Assembly: GCA_023212695.1 (NCBI GenBank)
Contig: JALCCG010000115.1
Coordinates: 3,709-53,812, forward strand
Length of the DNA: 50,104 nucleotides
Direction of reading: 5' to 3'
Origin: Sporisorium sorghi
Taxonomy: Eukaryota > Basidiomycota > Ustilaginomycetes > Ustilaginales > Ustilaginaceae
In this document: positions 31,780-44,323 of the stretch, piece by piece
How positions within the stretch are numbered: the stretch's first letter is position 1
Layout: the number at the start of each line of letters is the position of its first letter
Notes under the pieces: model-generated
Databases searched by the model: none
What the model was told of the DNA's origin: nothing
The model's input: only the letters and a program-made list of their open reading frames with translations
Program-made: the position numbers and the translations under genes

Positions 31780-32904
31780 TCATGTCGAGCTGTTGCGATG
31801 ATATGCTGGTGAAGCTGCTTCGTACTCGCTCACGAAGAGGCGCTCTTTTTCATGTGCAAGGTATCTGTGATGAGCAAGAGGATGTAGAGGTGTCAGTGAC
31901 TGAGTGCTGCTTTCCTTTGCACAGCAAGGATGGCAAAAAACTTACGATAGAAATTCGGCCAGGTGGTCCTTGAGCAAGCTGATCGAGTCGGCGTCCATCG
32001 AAGTGTGCACGATGATCATGGGCAGATTGACAAACAGGCGCAGCAGGTGTTCTGCGCCGTACACGTCGCTGGGCTCCATATCGCCGCCCATGCTGCCATT
32101 GCTGGATCTGGCATGCCCGACATCGCCGTCGCCCATCTTGGGCCCGTTTTTCTTGCGGTACTCGACGTACTGCGCCCTTTCGAATCTGTAGAGCAAATTC
32201 TGGCCGAGCGAGCGGTCGAAGTAGAGCTTGAGGCCCTTGAGCACCTCGTCGACGACCTGTGGGCTGCGGAGCTTGGCGTAGACGGTGGGGTCGGTGCCAA
32301 TGGACGAGGTGAGGTGGTGTTTGCGGTAGTCGTCGAGGATATCTTTTACGCAGGGTTTGCGCGGGAGAGGTACGAGGAGGTCCTTTTTGGTGACGTTTTC
32401 CCAGTCGTCGACGAGCTGCAGCTTGAGTTCGTCCGGCAACGAGATTTTGACCTCGGGGCGTTTGATGTAATCCTCCTCGGCCTCGACGGTGTCTCTGCTG
32501 CGCTTAGAGCCGCGCGCGCTGCTGCTGCTGCTGCTGCCAATGGCGCCTTTACGATCCCCTGCTGCGTGTGCGTCCGAATCGCGCCCCCGCTTCCCCGCCA
32601 CCCCACCGCTCTTGTCCCCTGCCGCCCCCGCCGAAGAGGAGGACGACGTCAAAGAGCCCGCCTTGGCCGCCTCCTCCAACGTCGCCTTGCGCGCCAGATT
32701 CTCGTCGTTGTACTTCAACAATCGCGTCTCCGGCACCCATTCATCCCACGTCTTCTTCCACCCATCGTAATGCACCAGATAGTGCGGCCCTACTTGGCCC
32801 GTCACATTCTCATCGCCCGTCCACTTTTCAGCTTTGAGGATCTTGGCTGAGTAGATTAAAGGTCCGTGGAAGCACAGCACCTTTTCGGATTCTGTGTATA
32901 GCAT
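31780..32904 (-). CDS. EAF3: Eaf3/MRG15 chromodomain protein
   Basis: Exons 32904-31946 and 31864-31780 on the minus strand give 347 residues. Family members sit in the NuA4 acetyltransferase and Rpd3S deacetylase complexes and read methylated H3K36. Residues 1-60 are the chromo barrel (KVLCFHGPLIYSAKILKAEK, HYDGWKKTWDEWV). A Ser/Lys-rich linker follows, and the MRG domain covers about 150-347 (VKISLPDELKLQLVDDWENV, LRSPQVVDEVLKGLKLYFDR, EHLLRLFVNLP). Read in one frame the protein stops at FLS, but that stop is inside a GTAAGT donor at 31945. Removing the 81-nt intron (CTGAC branch site, ATCACAG acceptor) gives LAEFLSYLAHEKERLFVSEY and a tail ending SPAYHRNSST, the normal MRG C-terminus. The start at 32904 puts the chromo barrel at the N-terminus; the open frame upstream is His/Thr-rich and discounted. 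Confidence 0.94.
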
Positions 32905-35155
32905 CGTTTTGGCCTGTGTGCGAGAAAGACGGTTCCGAGAGTCGAGATCGAGGAGGTTTTGGAGGTGCAGGGAGCGTTGAGAAGAAGTGGCGCAGGTGTG
33001 GCCAGCGTGAGGCGCACGATGCGTGTGTGCAATGTGTGTGTGCGCGCAAGATGTGTGTGCGCAATGTGTGCGTGTGCGTGTGGGACCAGGAGCTGACGCC
33101 GGATGCTGTTGCAGAAAAGAGCGACGTCGTCGTGGACCCTTTTGGAAGGAATTGGTGGTGCGTCGCGACATGTACAGAGTACGCGACAGCTAAGCTTTCG
33201 TGCTAATGGTCAATCTCGTGCGAGAGGCGCCACGCCATCTCCGCCACCCTTTACTTGTTCATTCAATTGAGGGCTAACAAATTGTTGCAAAAAAAAAGCA
33301 CCCACCTTCGCAAAAGCCCCACACCTTGGCGTGTGAAACAGAAGCAGCGTTGGCAGCAACAGTCGGCAGAATGTGGTGTTTCAGGCAAAGGCGTTGGGGG
33401 AGCACGGTTTGGCGCTTACCCGAGTCGCATGTTAGAAATAAAATTCATTCATGCGACTTTAGTATCTTGGTCGATGATAGTGCATCAGCTGAGGAACTTC
33501 CAGCGTCATGTGGACCATCCCATAACTGGGTGGTCACATGAGGAAGTTTTTCACTCTAGTTTTTCACTCTTCTTTTGAGGCCTACAGTGTAGTGCTAAGG
33601 CTATATAACGACCTCACCCAGGCCCCCATCTTTGTACTTAGATTCTTCATCCACTCAAGCAACAAAGATACTGTCAAGGTTGCCAGTCTTTTTATGAAAT
33701 AGGCCAACTATGTTGATGCACCACTGCACAAGACATGCAAAGGATTAATTATCTTTTATCGCAGAGCGGAAAAGCCTTTTTGGAGCTTTCTTTGGTTCTC
33801 GTCGTGGCTCGTTCGTCATGGTTGAGGTTCGGGTAGACGAGCATGATCCAAGGTCCAAGGTTGGCCCGCATCTGAATCAGGTCCCACTTCGCGTCTTATT
33901 TCTCGCCACACTACCAGTGAGCTTGAAGTGGCAAAAAGCTCGGTCCTCATACGCCGTTGTCGACCCACAGCGATCATTGCAAAAGCGCCAGAGCGTAGCA
34001 GCAGGTGTACAGTATCCGTGCGTGGGAAACGGCGCAATGGCCCGTGATGGCGGCAAAGGCTAGAACATCTTAGCGAGCGGCTGAGAGCTTTGGTCGCTAT
34101 TCACACGAGCCCACCAGCATTCGATCATGTTTGTGGGTCGGCTACGGGCCGGCGTGCGTGTGCGTGTGCTCTTTTGCCAACGTGATAAGTTACTGTAACA
34201 ATTTTCCTTTTGTGCGGGGCGTGGGGATGCGGTAACCAAGGCCCGTCCGTTTCGCATCGTTGGGTGCGAGCAGCGCCAAACTTGATACAGTTGCTGTGCA
34301 GGGACAGCGATGCTTGGCGGGTGACGCGCGCTCTTCATAAAGGCTTTGCAGCATCAATGTCGTTGCTGTCGTCGTCTGCGGAAGCGCCATGCAGTGCAGT
34401 TACTTTTTGCGGGAGCGCCGGCTCCATTTTTTCTTTTGTCTATCTGTCTCCGCACTTTTTTGTCTCTCCACAGCAGCGGGTTTGGTCGGGTCGTGTGTGA
34501 CTGATCGCCTCCCCACCAAAAAAGAAAGATTTTCAGGATGACGAGAAAAAAAAAAAATGCTGGGGTCCGAGAAACTCGTCTAGCAGCTCTAACGTCACTA
34601 AGTCACGGCGGGCCGTGACAGAGAGAAAAGAGTCGCACTTCGCCTGCACAGTGGCGAAGCAACGCAACCCGGTGCAGGAGCTCGCATGCGCGGCGCAAAT
34701 CCAAGAAGCCAAAAAAAAAAAAAAGAAAGAAAAAAAAAAAAGTGGCTCGAGCCAAGACGTGGGTCGACAGGAGAACGCAAAAAGCAGAGTGTGTGGAGTT
34801 TGAATTTGCTCAGTCGCTCATACAACCGAAATTCGGTCATCCAAGGCGGCCAAGAGAGAAAGAACAGAGCGGACTTCTGTAGCCCGTCTTGAGCTCCCTT
34901 GCGTTGCGACCTCGAGACTTGGAGAGTGATTTTGAGACAAAAAGAAAAGAAACGGGAGCTGAGCCAAAACTTGAGTGCGCTTATAACTCAATGAGCGCAT
35001 GATCGTCATCCCATCGCTGCGCTTCACCCATCACCATCACCCTCTTTCTCTCTGCGCTCCTGCTCTTCGCCATCCATCCGCATACATCCTCCTCTAGCTT
35101 CGCTTCATCGATACCCACCAGCACCGCATCTGCTGCTGCCAGACATCCCGCAACC
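32905..35155. other. Gene-poor 2.25 kb region
   Basis: No coding gene supported. GT-rich sequence at 33000-33090 lies in the Eaf3 promoter. The stretch 33430-33760 appears more AT-rich than its surroundings and carries a TATA box (see the LTR candidate). A-rich tracts lie near 34546 and 34711-34740. The last few hundred bases are the acyl-CoA synthetase promoter, with a CATCC-rich leader. Confidence 0.5.
33430..33664 (+). mobile_element. Possible solo LTR of a retrotransposon
   Basis: This 235-nt segment begins TGTTAG and ends GCAACA, so its ends form a short TGTT...AACA inverted pair as in many copia-type LTRs. Near its 3' end are TATATAA (33602-33608) and then a leader-like CTTCATCCACTCAAG stretch, with no ORF downstream. 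I found no target-site duplication and no internal element sequence. It could equally be an orphan promoter or chance. Confidence 0.25.
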
Positions 35156-37358
35156 ATGCTCAAGACAGCCAGTGTCGAGATCGACACCCCCGTCGCCAAG
35201 GGCGAGACAAAGATCAGGCGCTCCTACCAGTCGCCTGACAAGCTCCTCGAACGTCCCGCAGAGGGCATCAACACCATGGCCGATGTCTTTCTCAAATCTC
35301 GCGAGCGTAAGTTTCTCTGGCTCTTTCTTCATTGTGCTCTGACGTGTTCTGTCTCTTGCCTAGACGGAGGCGTCTTCGGTCGGGTTACAACTGTACACTG
35401 CCATTCCAGACGCAGCAAACTGACGTTCCTGCTTTCTGATGCTTTTGGCTGTCTTGGCCCTCGTCACGCATTGGCGCATACATCGGTCTCCTCAAACAGG
35501 CTTCCCGAACAAGCCCGTCATGGGTTGGCGAGACGTGGTCCGAATGCACGACGAACAAAAGGAGGTTACCAAGATCGTCGACGGCAAAGAGGTCAAGGAA
35601 ACCAAGACGTGGCAGTACTACGAGCTCTCCAACTACAAATACATCACCTACAACGAATTTGAGGAGCGCATCCACTACGCCTCGAGCGGCCTCCGCAACC
35701 TCGGCCTCTCCAAAGAGACTTGCTTCAACATTTACGCAACCACCTCCATCAACTGGCAGAACATGGCCCACGCCTGTTTCCGCCAGAGCATTCCCTTCTG
35801 CACCGCCTACGAGACGCTCGGAGAAGAGGGTCTCCAGCATTCGCTTAGCGAACCCGAGGCGGTCGGCGTCTTTACCAACGCAGAACTGCTTCCGACGCTC
35901 GCCAACGTCATTGACAAGGCTGACACGGTCAAGTATGTGATCTACGACGGCAAGCCCGACCAGAAGCACCTCGACAAGGTGCGCGAGGTGGTCTCGGCCC
36001 GCCAGGGCAAGCTGCTCACCCTCGACGAGCTCTTGGAAGAGGGCAAAACCAACCCTGCTGAAGGCAACCTCCCCACTCGCGACGACATCGCCTGCATCAT
36101 GTACACTTCCGGTTCCACTGGCGCTCCTAAGGGTGTCGTTCTCACTCACGGCAACCTCGTCGCTTCCATCGCCGCCGTCCAGCTTCATGTCGGAGACCTG
36201 CTGGGTGCCGACGACACGTTCATCGCTTTCCTGCCGCTCGCCCACATTCTCGAATTCATCGTCGAGTGCACCATGATGTACGTCGGCGTCACCATGGGAT
36301 ATGGCAGGGTCAAGACGCTCACCCAGGCTTCGGTGCGAAACTGCGACGGCGACATCAAGGCGTTTAAGCCCAGCATCATGGTGGGTGTCCCCGCCGTCTG
36401 GGAGCTCATCCGAAAGGGCATCGTTGCTAAGGTCAATGCCGGCGGCGCGGTCAAGCAAAAGGTCTTCAACGGCGCCATGTCGATCAAGAAGAACGGCGTG
36501 CCGCTCCTCTCGTCGGTCGTCGACAACGTCGTGTTCAAGGCGGTCCGGGAGCAGACCGGCGGACGTCTCCGATTCGCCTTGTCTGGTGGTGCTCCTCTGT
36601 CCAAAGAGACGCAGGAGTTCCTCAACACGGCCCTCGTGCGCATCCTCCAGGGATACGGTCTCACCGAATCGTGTGGTATGACGGCCATCCTTCACCCCAA
36701 CTTTTACGGCTATGGTTCTGTGGGTGGATGTGTGCCTGCCGTCGAGGTCAAGCTTCGCGATGTTCCGGACGCCGGCTACTTTGGCACCAACAACCCTCCT
36801 CAGGGCGAGGTGCTGATCCGCGGACCTTCGGTCACCAAGGGCTACTTCAAGCGCGACGACATCAATAAGGAGTCGTTTGAGGACGGTTGGTTCCTCACGG
36901 GCGATGTGGGACAGTGGAACCCCAACGGCACGCTCTCGATCATTGACCGCAAGAAGAACCTGGTCAAGCTGTCGGGTGGTGAATACATTGCGATCGAGCG
37001 CCTGGAGAGCACGTACAAGTCATCCAACCTGGTCTCGAACATCTGCGTCCACGCCAACAGCGACGCCAAGCAGCCCATGGCCATCATCTTCCCGCGCGAG
37101 GACAACCTCACCGCGGCGGCCCAAAAGGCGGGCATCAAGGGCGCCGACCTCGAGGAGCTGTGCAAGAACAAGGAGGTGATCAAGCTGGTCAAGGACGACG
37201 TCAACCAGACGGGCAAGCGCGCTGGCTTCAAGAACCTCGAGATGCTGCAGGCTGTGTTGCTGGTGCATGAGGAGCTCGCCATGACCGCAGCGCAAAAGCT
37301 GTCGAGGAAGGACATCATCAGCAAGTACGAGAGCGAGATCAAGCGCGTTTACATGTAG
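35156..37358 (+). CDS. FAA1: Long-chain fatty acyl-CoA synthetase
   Basis: Exons 35156-35306 and 35500-37358 give 669 residues. It activates long-chain fatty acids with ATP and CoA via an acyl-adenylate. Visible motifs are the ATP-binding YTSGSTGAPKGVVLTHGN (about residue 250), FLPLAHILEFIVE, LSGGAPLSKETQEFL, GYGLTES, and the fatty-acid signature DGWFLTGDVGQWNPNGTLSI (about 510) followed by DRKKNLVKLSGGEYIAIE. The C-terminal Lys is in AAQKLSRKDI. The 193-nt intron starts GTAAGT and ends AAACAG, and the join gives FLKSRERFPNKPVMGWRD, which matches the family spacing. Inside it lies a second good acceptor and a possible 15-nt in-frame exon (35364-35378). The C-terminus KRVYM is not a peroxisomal PTS1, so an ER or lipid-droplet enzyme is more likely. 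Which Faa paralogue it is cannot be told. Confidence 0.95.
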
Positions 37359-37362
37359 ATTC

Positions 37363-37402
<40 letters not shown>

Positions 37403-37645
37403 CCTCGTGCAGCTCAAAGGGGATTTTCCGTCTTGTGAACCACCGGTGGTGATGGTGGAGATACCTTTTTCTCTTCTTTGTGTTTCTTGTATGCAATGAA
37501 TTGTGTTTTGGTCGTTGACAGCGTTGGCAGAGAGAGGTTGGTTGTGTAGAAAGCGGGATGTGCACAGGCGAATGTCATGTGGTGAAATGTTGCAATCCTA
37601 AATTGAGTGAGGGAAGAGGGGTGAGAACACGTCCAGCCGCCAACG
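37359..37645. other. Convergent intergenic region with CT repeat
   Basis: Between the acyl-CoA synthetase and Brr2 stop codons. It starts with a CT dinucleotide repeat at about 37365-37397. No gene. Confidence 0.6.
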
Positions 37646-40600
37646 CTACTCGGCGTCACTCTGATCCTCGTCCTCCTCTTCATCTTCATCTTCCTCCTCC
37701 GAATCAACGCCGGGCGCGACAACAACAGGCTCGATCTGCACCTCGCGATCCGCGCCCAAATACGAATCGCACACCAGCCAGATCTTCAACCGCTCATGCC
37801 TGCCCTCTGGCAAGCTGACCTCCAAGCTCACATCGACGCTCTTGCGCAGCGTGACCTTCTTGATCGCCAACAGGTTGCGCGTGCCCGGGTCGCCGACGAC
37901 GACCCACCACTGCACGAGCTTGCGCGCCGGCGGGTAGAACGCGCTCTGTGCCACCAGCTGCGTCTCGTCGTCCTCGTCATCCGAGTCGATTTCCAGGTGC
38001 ACGCGCACGCTGATGGGCTCGCTCGCATTGCGCTCCTCCTCCGCTGTCTCCACGGTATACGCAAGCTCGACGTACGGAAACGCATTGACAAACGTCGCCA
38101 CCTGCGCGACTCCGCGCTTGTCCATCTGCAGCAGCTCGTCCCGCTCGCGCTCCGACAGGTCCGCCAGCAAGTCCGACAGCGCATACACGTCCTCGACACC
38201 GCGCGCGCGACACCGCTCCACCACCTCGGCCGTAAACCCGGGTACTTGGCGCAGCACGCTGTCGCGCTCCCAGACGGCCTGAACCACCATCTGGCTCAGC
38301 TCCATCGCCACAATCGCGTTGAGGTACGCGTTCGACGACATGACATCCACGCACGCCGAGAGCAGGTTGAGCATCTTGGAGAGTACAGAGCGCTGGTCTG
38401 CCTCCAGGTCCACCGGCAGCGTCAAGCGTGCAAAGTGCGCCTGTAGCAGGATAAACACCTTGTGGTACGGCGAGCACAGATCCAACCGGTCCAGTTTGAG
38501 CGGCAACCGGTCGTACAGGCGCTGCAGCAGCACGTCTTCGTGCTGTCGAATCGGCAAATCTTCAAACTCGGCTGCTGAAGAAACAATCTCCAACATCCCG
38601 CGCAGCTTGGTACGCTCCTTCAACGACATGTTGAACACGTCGATCGTGACGTAGCTGACGTTGTAGTAGCTCGCAATCATGCCGAGGTTGAGCGGCGAGA
38701 CGTCCATCTCGTCCTCGATGGCGATGCATTTCGAGTTCTCCAGGTCGGCCAGCGTGTTTTCGACAAGCTCCGAGAGGAAGTCCCCGATATGCTGCATGCT
38801 TTTGCCCTGGCAGTTGTACGCCTGCGGGTTTTGCTGCAATCGGCGGTACATGAGCGTCCACGTGAGGATGTCCACGGCGGCTTGTTTGTCGTCGATGGTG
38901 CGAGCGACGATTTCGGCGTTGAAAAAGTCTTGCGCGTACGACGTGAGGCGCGACTCGATCGGTAGGCCCTCTGCGAGGAACTTTTTGAAGTAGTCCTTGC
39001 GTGTCGCCTGGCACAAGAGCACCAGCCGACAAGTCCCGTCCTCATTAGGCACGCTACACCGCCCCACCATCTGCAGCAGATCCGCCAGCGCATAGTCGAC
39101 ATAGCGGTGCTCGCGACCCTCGTACGTCTGCAGCGACATGACCAGCACCAGGTGCGCCGTCAAGGGGATGCTCCACGCCGTCTCCTTGCTGGCCACCACC
39201 ACGCGGATCGCGTCGGCCGCAAACAGACGCTCGACGATGCGCCGGTCGTTCTTGGTGAGCCCTTCGTGGTAGTACGCGATGCCGCTCGCCAGCAGCTCGC
39301 GCAACTCGCGATCCTGCACGCGCTGCAGGTGCGGTTCGAGGTCCTCCATCTCGATGTTGAGGAACCTCGACTCGCCATTTTCGCTGGAGCCGTCGTCTCT
39401 GTCGCTGTCGGCCACCACGTATGCAAGCAAATCCTCGGCGGTCAGCTTGGCCTGCTTCCTGCTCGGCACGAATGCAATCACCGGCTGGTCCTCGGCATGC
39501 TCGATGATCGCCAGGTACGCCGGCTTGGCCATCGCGATCATCATGCTGGGGAAGTGCGGGATGTTGAACGTCTGGATGTGCACCTCCATCGGCACCTGCC
39601 TTGCGCCGGGCGCAAAGTTGAACACGCTGCCGCTGGGCGCACCGAGCCAGTCGCCTACGTCGCGTGCATTGGCGAGCGGCACACTGAGCGCTACCATGCG
39701 AGCGGCGTTCTGCGTCTGCGCAGCGACAAAGCGCGCGCGCGAGGCGACAATCTCATACGTGGGCCCTACTCGAGCGTCGCCGATCATGTGAATCTCGTCA
39801 AAGATGTACAGCGCGATATTCTGAACGTTCTTGCGCTGGCGCCAGCGACGGGAGAGGACGTCCCATTGCTCGGGTGTGCAGATGACGACGTCGGCCATCT
39901 CGAGCAGACGCAGGTCGGCGCTTGTCTCGCCCGTGAGGCCAACCACCTCCTTGCCGTCCTGGTACGAGCCGAACTTGGCCTTCCATTCCGCGACGCGAGG
40001 CGCGACCATGGATTCGTACGGCACAACGCACACCGCGCGACCCGCATCCTCGTCCTTCCAGAGCCGCAGCAGGGCCAGCTCGGCGCACACCGTCTTGCCG
40101 CTGCTCGTCGGTGCGCCTACAAATACCGTATCGTCGCTGCCGTAAAGGGCGTGGAACGTCTGCGTTTGCACCTTGTTGAAATGCGAGAACGATTTGGCGT
40201 ACAGCTTCTCCGCAGCTTCATCGTTGAGCGCAGCCACCGGTTGCGGCTGCAGCTCGAGCAACGGCGTGTGCGGCGGGAACTTTTCGGGCAGGATGAGGTT
40301 CTTGAACGAGATGGGCAGCCGCACTTCGCTGTGGAGCCATCGATCGCTGACGACGCTAATGTAGTAGTTGGGCGGCACGGGCTCGGTCATGGGGATGGTT
40401 AACGTCACCGTGTGCTCCTGCTCCGCATACTTGCGCAGCAGCAGGAACTGGTCGTGGTAGTGCACGATTTCGGCGTCGACGTCTTCCACCATGATCCAGA
40501 ACGACTGGGCACCGCCGTGCACCTTTTCGTCCCACTGGAAGTCTGGGGTGATGGTGAGCTGGACGTGGAGCAAGGAGCGGGTGAGAGGTTGGAAGAAGGC

Positions 40601-43494
40601 TTGGAGCTCCAAACGCGGGAACTGATGGACGAGTCGATGCACGAGCCGTCCGGCCTTGGGGATGCCGATTAGCTCGCCAATTTCATTTGGCTCTAGGTCG
40701 CGCAGGCGGTTCCACGGATACTCTTTGCGCTCCAGCCGACGGATGAGGTCCGCCGGCACGCCGCGGAATTGGCGCAGCGGCGTCATCGAGCCCCACTGAC
40801 GCGACTCGACCATCTTGCACAGATCCAACGCCATCCTGCTGAGTCGAGCGTAGCCGCGCTTGAGGCAAATCTCAAAGATGGCGCGCAGGATGCGCCCGGC
40901 CGACTGCGTGACGTAGACCATATCCGCCGCAAGCACGTATCCGTCGAGCTTGAGCTGCGAGATCCACGACTGCAAGAGCACGTTGACCTTGGCGATGGGG
41001 TCGTCGGCCGACTCCTTGACGGGGACAGGCACGCGTTCGAGCAGCTTGGCCACCTCGAGCTTCTCGTCCTGTCGCACCACTTGGTGGCGGAACTCGTTGG
41101 AGAGCGCAAAGATGCGGAAGAGCTCAATGAGTCCGAGCTGCGGCTTGATCTGCTGGTGATACGTCGACATGCTGTCGTGCGTGACGTAGTAGTGCGAGGC
41201 GATGCGTCCGAACTCGTTGGAGGTGAAGTTGCCCGTGCGACGCTCGTAGCGCAGCAGACCGCACTTTTCGAGCATGGCAGCAGCGGTGTGGATGATGTCG
41301 GCGCGCTTCTGCTCGAGAAATGGATCTTCTTCGGCATAGTCGGCAGTAACGCTGTACAACGTCGGCGAGCGCAGCATTCGCACATACAGATAAGTGTAGC
41401 CTAGCCAGGCGACCGCCTCGTCGCGATTGCGGATGGTGCCGAGGACGATCTCGGCGTTGAGGTTGTCGGCGAGTTTGGAGACGAGCTGCGATTCGATGGG
41501 CAGCTGCTGATTGAGCAGGCTGAGGTAGTACTGCAGCTCCGAATGGTTGGTGATGATGATGCCTTCGCCAAACGTGTCGAACTGCGGTCGACCCGCACGG
41601 CCCAACATCTGAAGCATGTCCTGCGGCGTGATCTCGCACCAGCGTCCCTTTTCTGGATTGTAGATCTGCGTGCCCTTGATGATGACGGTGTGAGCCGGCA
41701 GATTGACACCCCATGCCAGGGTGGCGGTCGAGACAAGCACCTGCAGGTGGCCGTCGGCAAACAGCGCCTCGACGAGCTCGCGGTCGAGTCGCGACATGCC
41801 GGCGTGGTGGATACCAAAGCCGTAAGGCATGACATCCTTGAGGTCGGCGTCAGTGACGTTCTCGAGCTCGGACCGCAGCACCTCCTGGCTGGCAGGCGAA
41901 GGGGGCAAGAAGCGATTGAGCGTGTCCTGCTCCATGGCTCGGTCGCGGATGAACTTGGCCGTCTTGGCCGTCTCTTTGCGCGAGTGGACAAAGATGAGCA
42001 CCTGGTTCTTGCCTGCTTGATCGAGCGTCTTTTCGTAGGTGACCTCGTTCATGACGAGCAGACGCTTGATGGCCTTCTTCTCGGTGATGCCAATGTACTC
42101 CTGCTTGAGTGGGCATGGACGGTAGCTGGCTTCAAAGTAGAACAAGCCCGTCTTTGGATTGACGCGGAGGAAGGTGGCGACGTCCTGGTAGTTGGGCAAG
42201 GTGGCCGAGAGGCCGACAAGACGCACGGGATCGTTCATCTGCTCCATGCGGCGAATGGTTCGCGAGATGATGGCTTCCAGCACGGGACCACGGTCGTCGT
42301 GCAGGAGGTGGATCTCGTCGACGATGAGGAGGCGGACAAGGTTGGTATACGAGGTGTCGGTGCTCTTGCGGCTGATGACATCCCACTTTTCGGGCGTGGT
42401 GACGATGATCTGTGTTTCGGCGATCTGCGCCTTTGTCAACTGACTGTCTCCGGTGAGCTCGTTGACGACGATGCCGTACGACTGCAGACGGTCGCGGAAG
42501 TTGGCTGCCTGTTCCGAGACGAGCGCCTTCATGGGAGCGACATAGACAATCTTGAACGCGTTGTGGTCAATGTCTCCCGTCTCTTGGTCTCGCCACTTGC
42601 CAATCTCGTTGAGGATGGTGAGCATGGCGACATTGGTCTTACCGGCGCCGGTGGGTGCACACAGCAGCATGGGCTCGTCTGAGCCGAAAGCAACGGGATA
42701 GCAGCGCGACTGGACAGGATTGAGCGAGGTGGCACCTGGAAAGGCGCCTTGAGCCCATTGAGGCAGGCTGGCGATGGGCACGAGTTCACCCTGGCCCACG
42801 GTCCTCTTGACGGGAGCCGGGATGTGGATCTCCTCGTAGCCCTTCTTGGTACGCTTGAAGCTTCCCTCTGGCAGACGCACCTTGGCGTTGGTGTTGAGAT
42901 GGCCGCCTTGGGTGAAGGCCATAGCTTCGAGGTCGACGCCGCGTCTTGGTTGTGCTGTGGAGCCGGGAGCGATGGTGGCACGCGAGGTGAGACGTTTTGC
43001 TTTGCGCTGAGCGTGTTCGAGGTCGATGGGAGTCAATCCGTTGGAGACCTTGCCATTCGTTGAAGCGCCATTGAGGTTTGCTTCTCCCTGCAACGCCTTG
43101 AGGATCCAAGCGACGCCCTTTTCGCGCATGGCGACTTGGACGTTGACCTTCTCGTCGTCGTCGGCGCGTGCTAGACGTGTGCACCAGACGACGGCATCTC
43201 TGTTCTTGGTGAGGATCTGGACGAGCTCGAACTTGTCGTAGTCGAACACCTCCATGAGGCTGTTCTCGCAATCGCGGATGTCGGACTCGGCAGAGAGAAT
43301 GTCGAAAGCGCTGTCGGCCTTTTCGGCGGCTTCGTGAGCGTCAGGATAGTGATGCGAGATTTGACGTTGGATCCAAAAGGCATCGATATCGCGAGGACTG
43401 ACGTGATTCGGATCGCGATGCTTAAAGTCGGCGTTGGTGTTGGTTGTGCTGGAACCAATCATGAGTGCATCCTCGGCGTCATGGTCGTCGGCAG

Positions 43495-43533
<39 letters not shown>

Positions 43534-44323
43534 CATCTGCATCAGCATCGAAAGGTTTTCGCCGTGAGCCTGCCTGGTCGTCGTCAGAAGCATCCGAGTC
43601 GTCGCTGCCATCTCGCACGACGTAGTTGAGACCGTCCTGATCGCTTTCGTCTTCGTCATCTTGATCGAAGAGAACTGCAACGCCGGTCTGCTCGTCGATG
43701 CCGCCCATCTTGGCATCGACGTTGGCAGCACCATCGGGGCGATCTGGCTCGTCGTAATCTGTGATCTTCTTGCCGAGATTGGTGAGCTGACCGAACGTCT
43801 CGGTGGAGAGCGGACCCAAGATGTGTTGGATCTCGTTCTTCTTTTCCAAGTCCTTGAGGTCGTCATCCTTGAGAATCTCGAGGGTGGTGTCGGCAGCGGA
43901 ACGGACAACATCCTGAGCCTGATCGCCAAGAGCCGTGTGAACGATGCTGAGGATGAGTTGGTAGATATCGCGTGTCTCTGCTGTCTTTGGGTGATAGCGA
44001 AGACCTTCTAGTTCTGAGGTGGCCTGGAGAATGTCGGTGTAGGAATTGTGATTGGAGAAGGACGAGGTGGAAGCAGCTTGTCGCTTGGGTTGTGGTTGAC
44101 TGAGTTGATCTTCGGACCGAGCCTTTTTGCGTTTCTTTTCGAGATGCTTTACGCCTTCGGACTGCACTGCTGAGCCCATGTCGCGAACATTGATGCGACC
44201 GACGAGCGACTCAGCCTCGCCGGATGGCTCGTCGGGGCGACGATGTGAACGGTCTGCATTGATGACGAGGGATGAGAGCGCCGAATACTGATAACCAGAG
44301 AGATCTGGCTTTTTGGGCGGCAT
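37646..44323 (-). CDS. BRR2: Brr2-type U5 snRNP RNA helicase
   Basis: Single exon, 2225 residues from the ATG at 44323 (MPPKKPDLSGYQYSALSSLV, the typical Brr2 N-terminus); an upstream in-frame ATG at 44362 is less likely. Brr2 unwinds U4/U6 during spliceosome activation and acts again in disassembly. It has two Ski2-like cassettes, each with a Sec63 unit. N-terminal cassette: APTGAGKTN (about 555), DEIHLLHDDRGPV (about 670), SATLPNYQD and QMLGRAGRPQFD, all intact. C-terminal cassette: GAPTSSGKTV (about 1404) and DEIHMIGD (about 1511), but motif III is ALSVPLAN instead of SAT and motif VI is QMVGRCSVPNEDG. That fits the known inactive regulatory second cassette. An acidic N-terminal region has a poly-Ala tract, and the C-terminus ends in an acidic Glu/Asp tail. 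Length is close to the family norm of about 2150. Confidence 0.98.
43497..43534. repeat. GCA trinucleotide repeat within Brr2
   Basis: About 12 uninterrupted GCA units on the + strand, coding for a poly-Ala tract on the minus strand next to Asp/Ser-rich sequence, before the first helicase cassette. Confidence 0.9.

Noticed and set aside
32905..33171. N-terminal extension of Eaf3
   Set aside because: The His/Thr/Ala-rich translation comes from GT-rich promoter DNA; the chromo barrel normally starts at the protein N-terminus.
39107..42682. Long open frames (431 and 379 codons) antisense to Brr2
   Set aside because: Mirror of the Brr2 coding frame; no promoter, domain or splice evidence.
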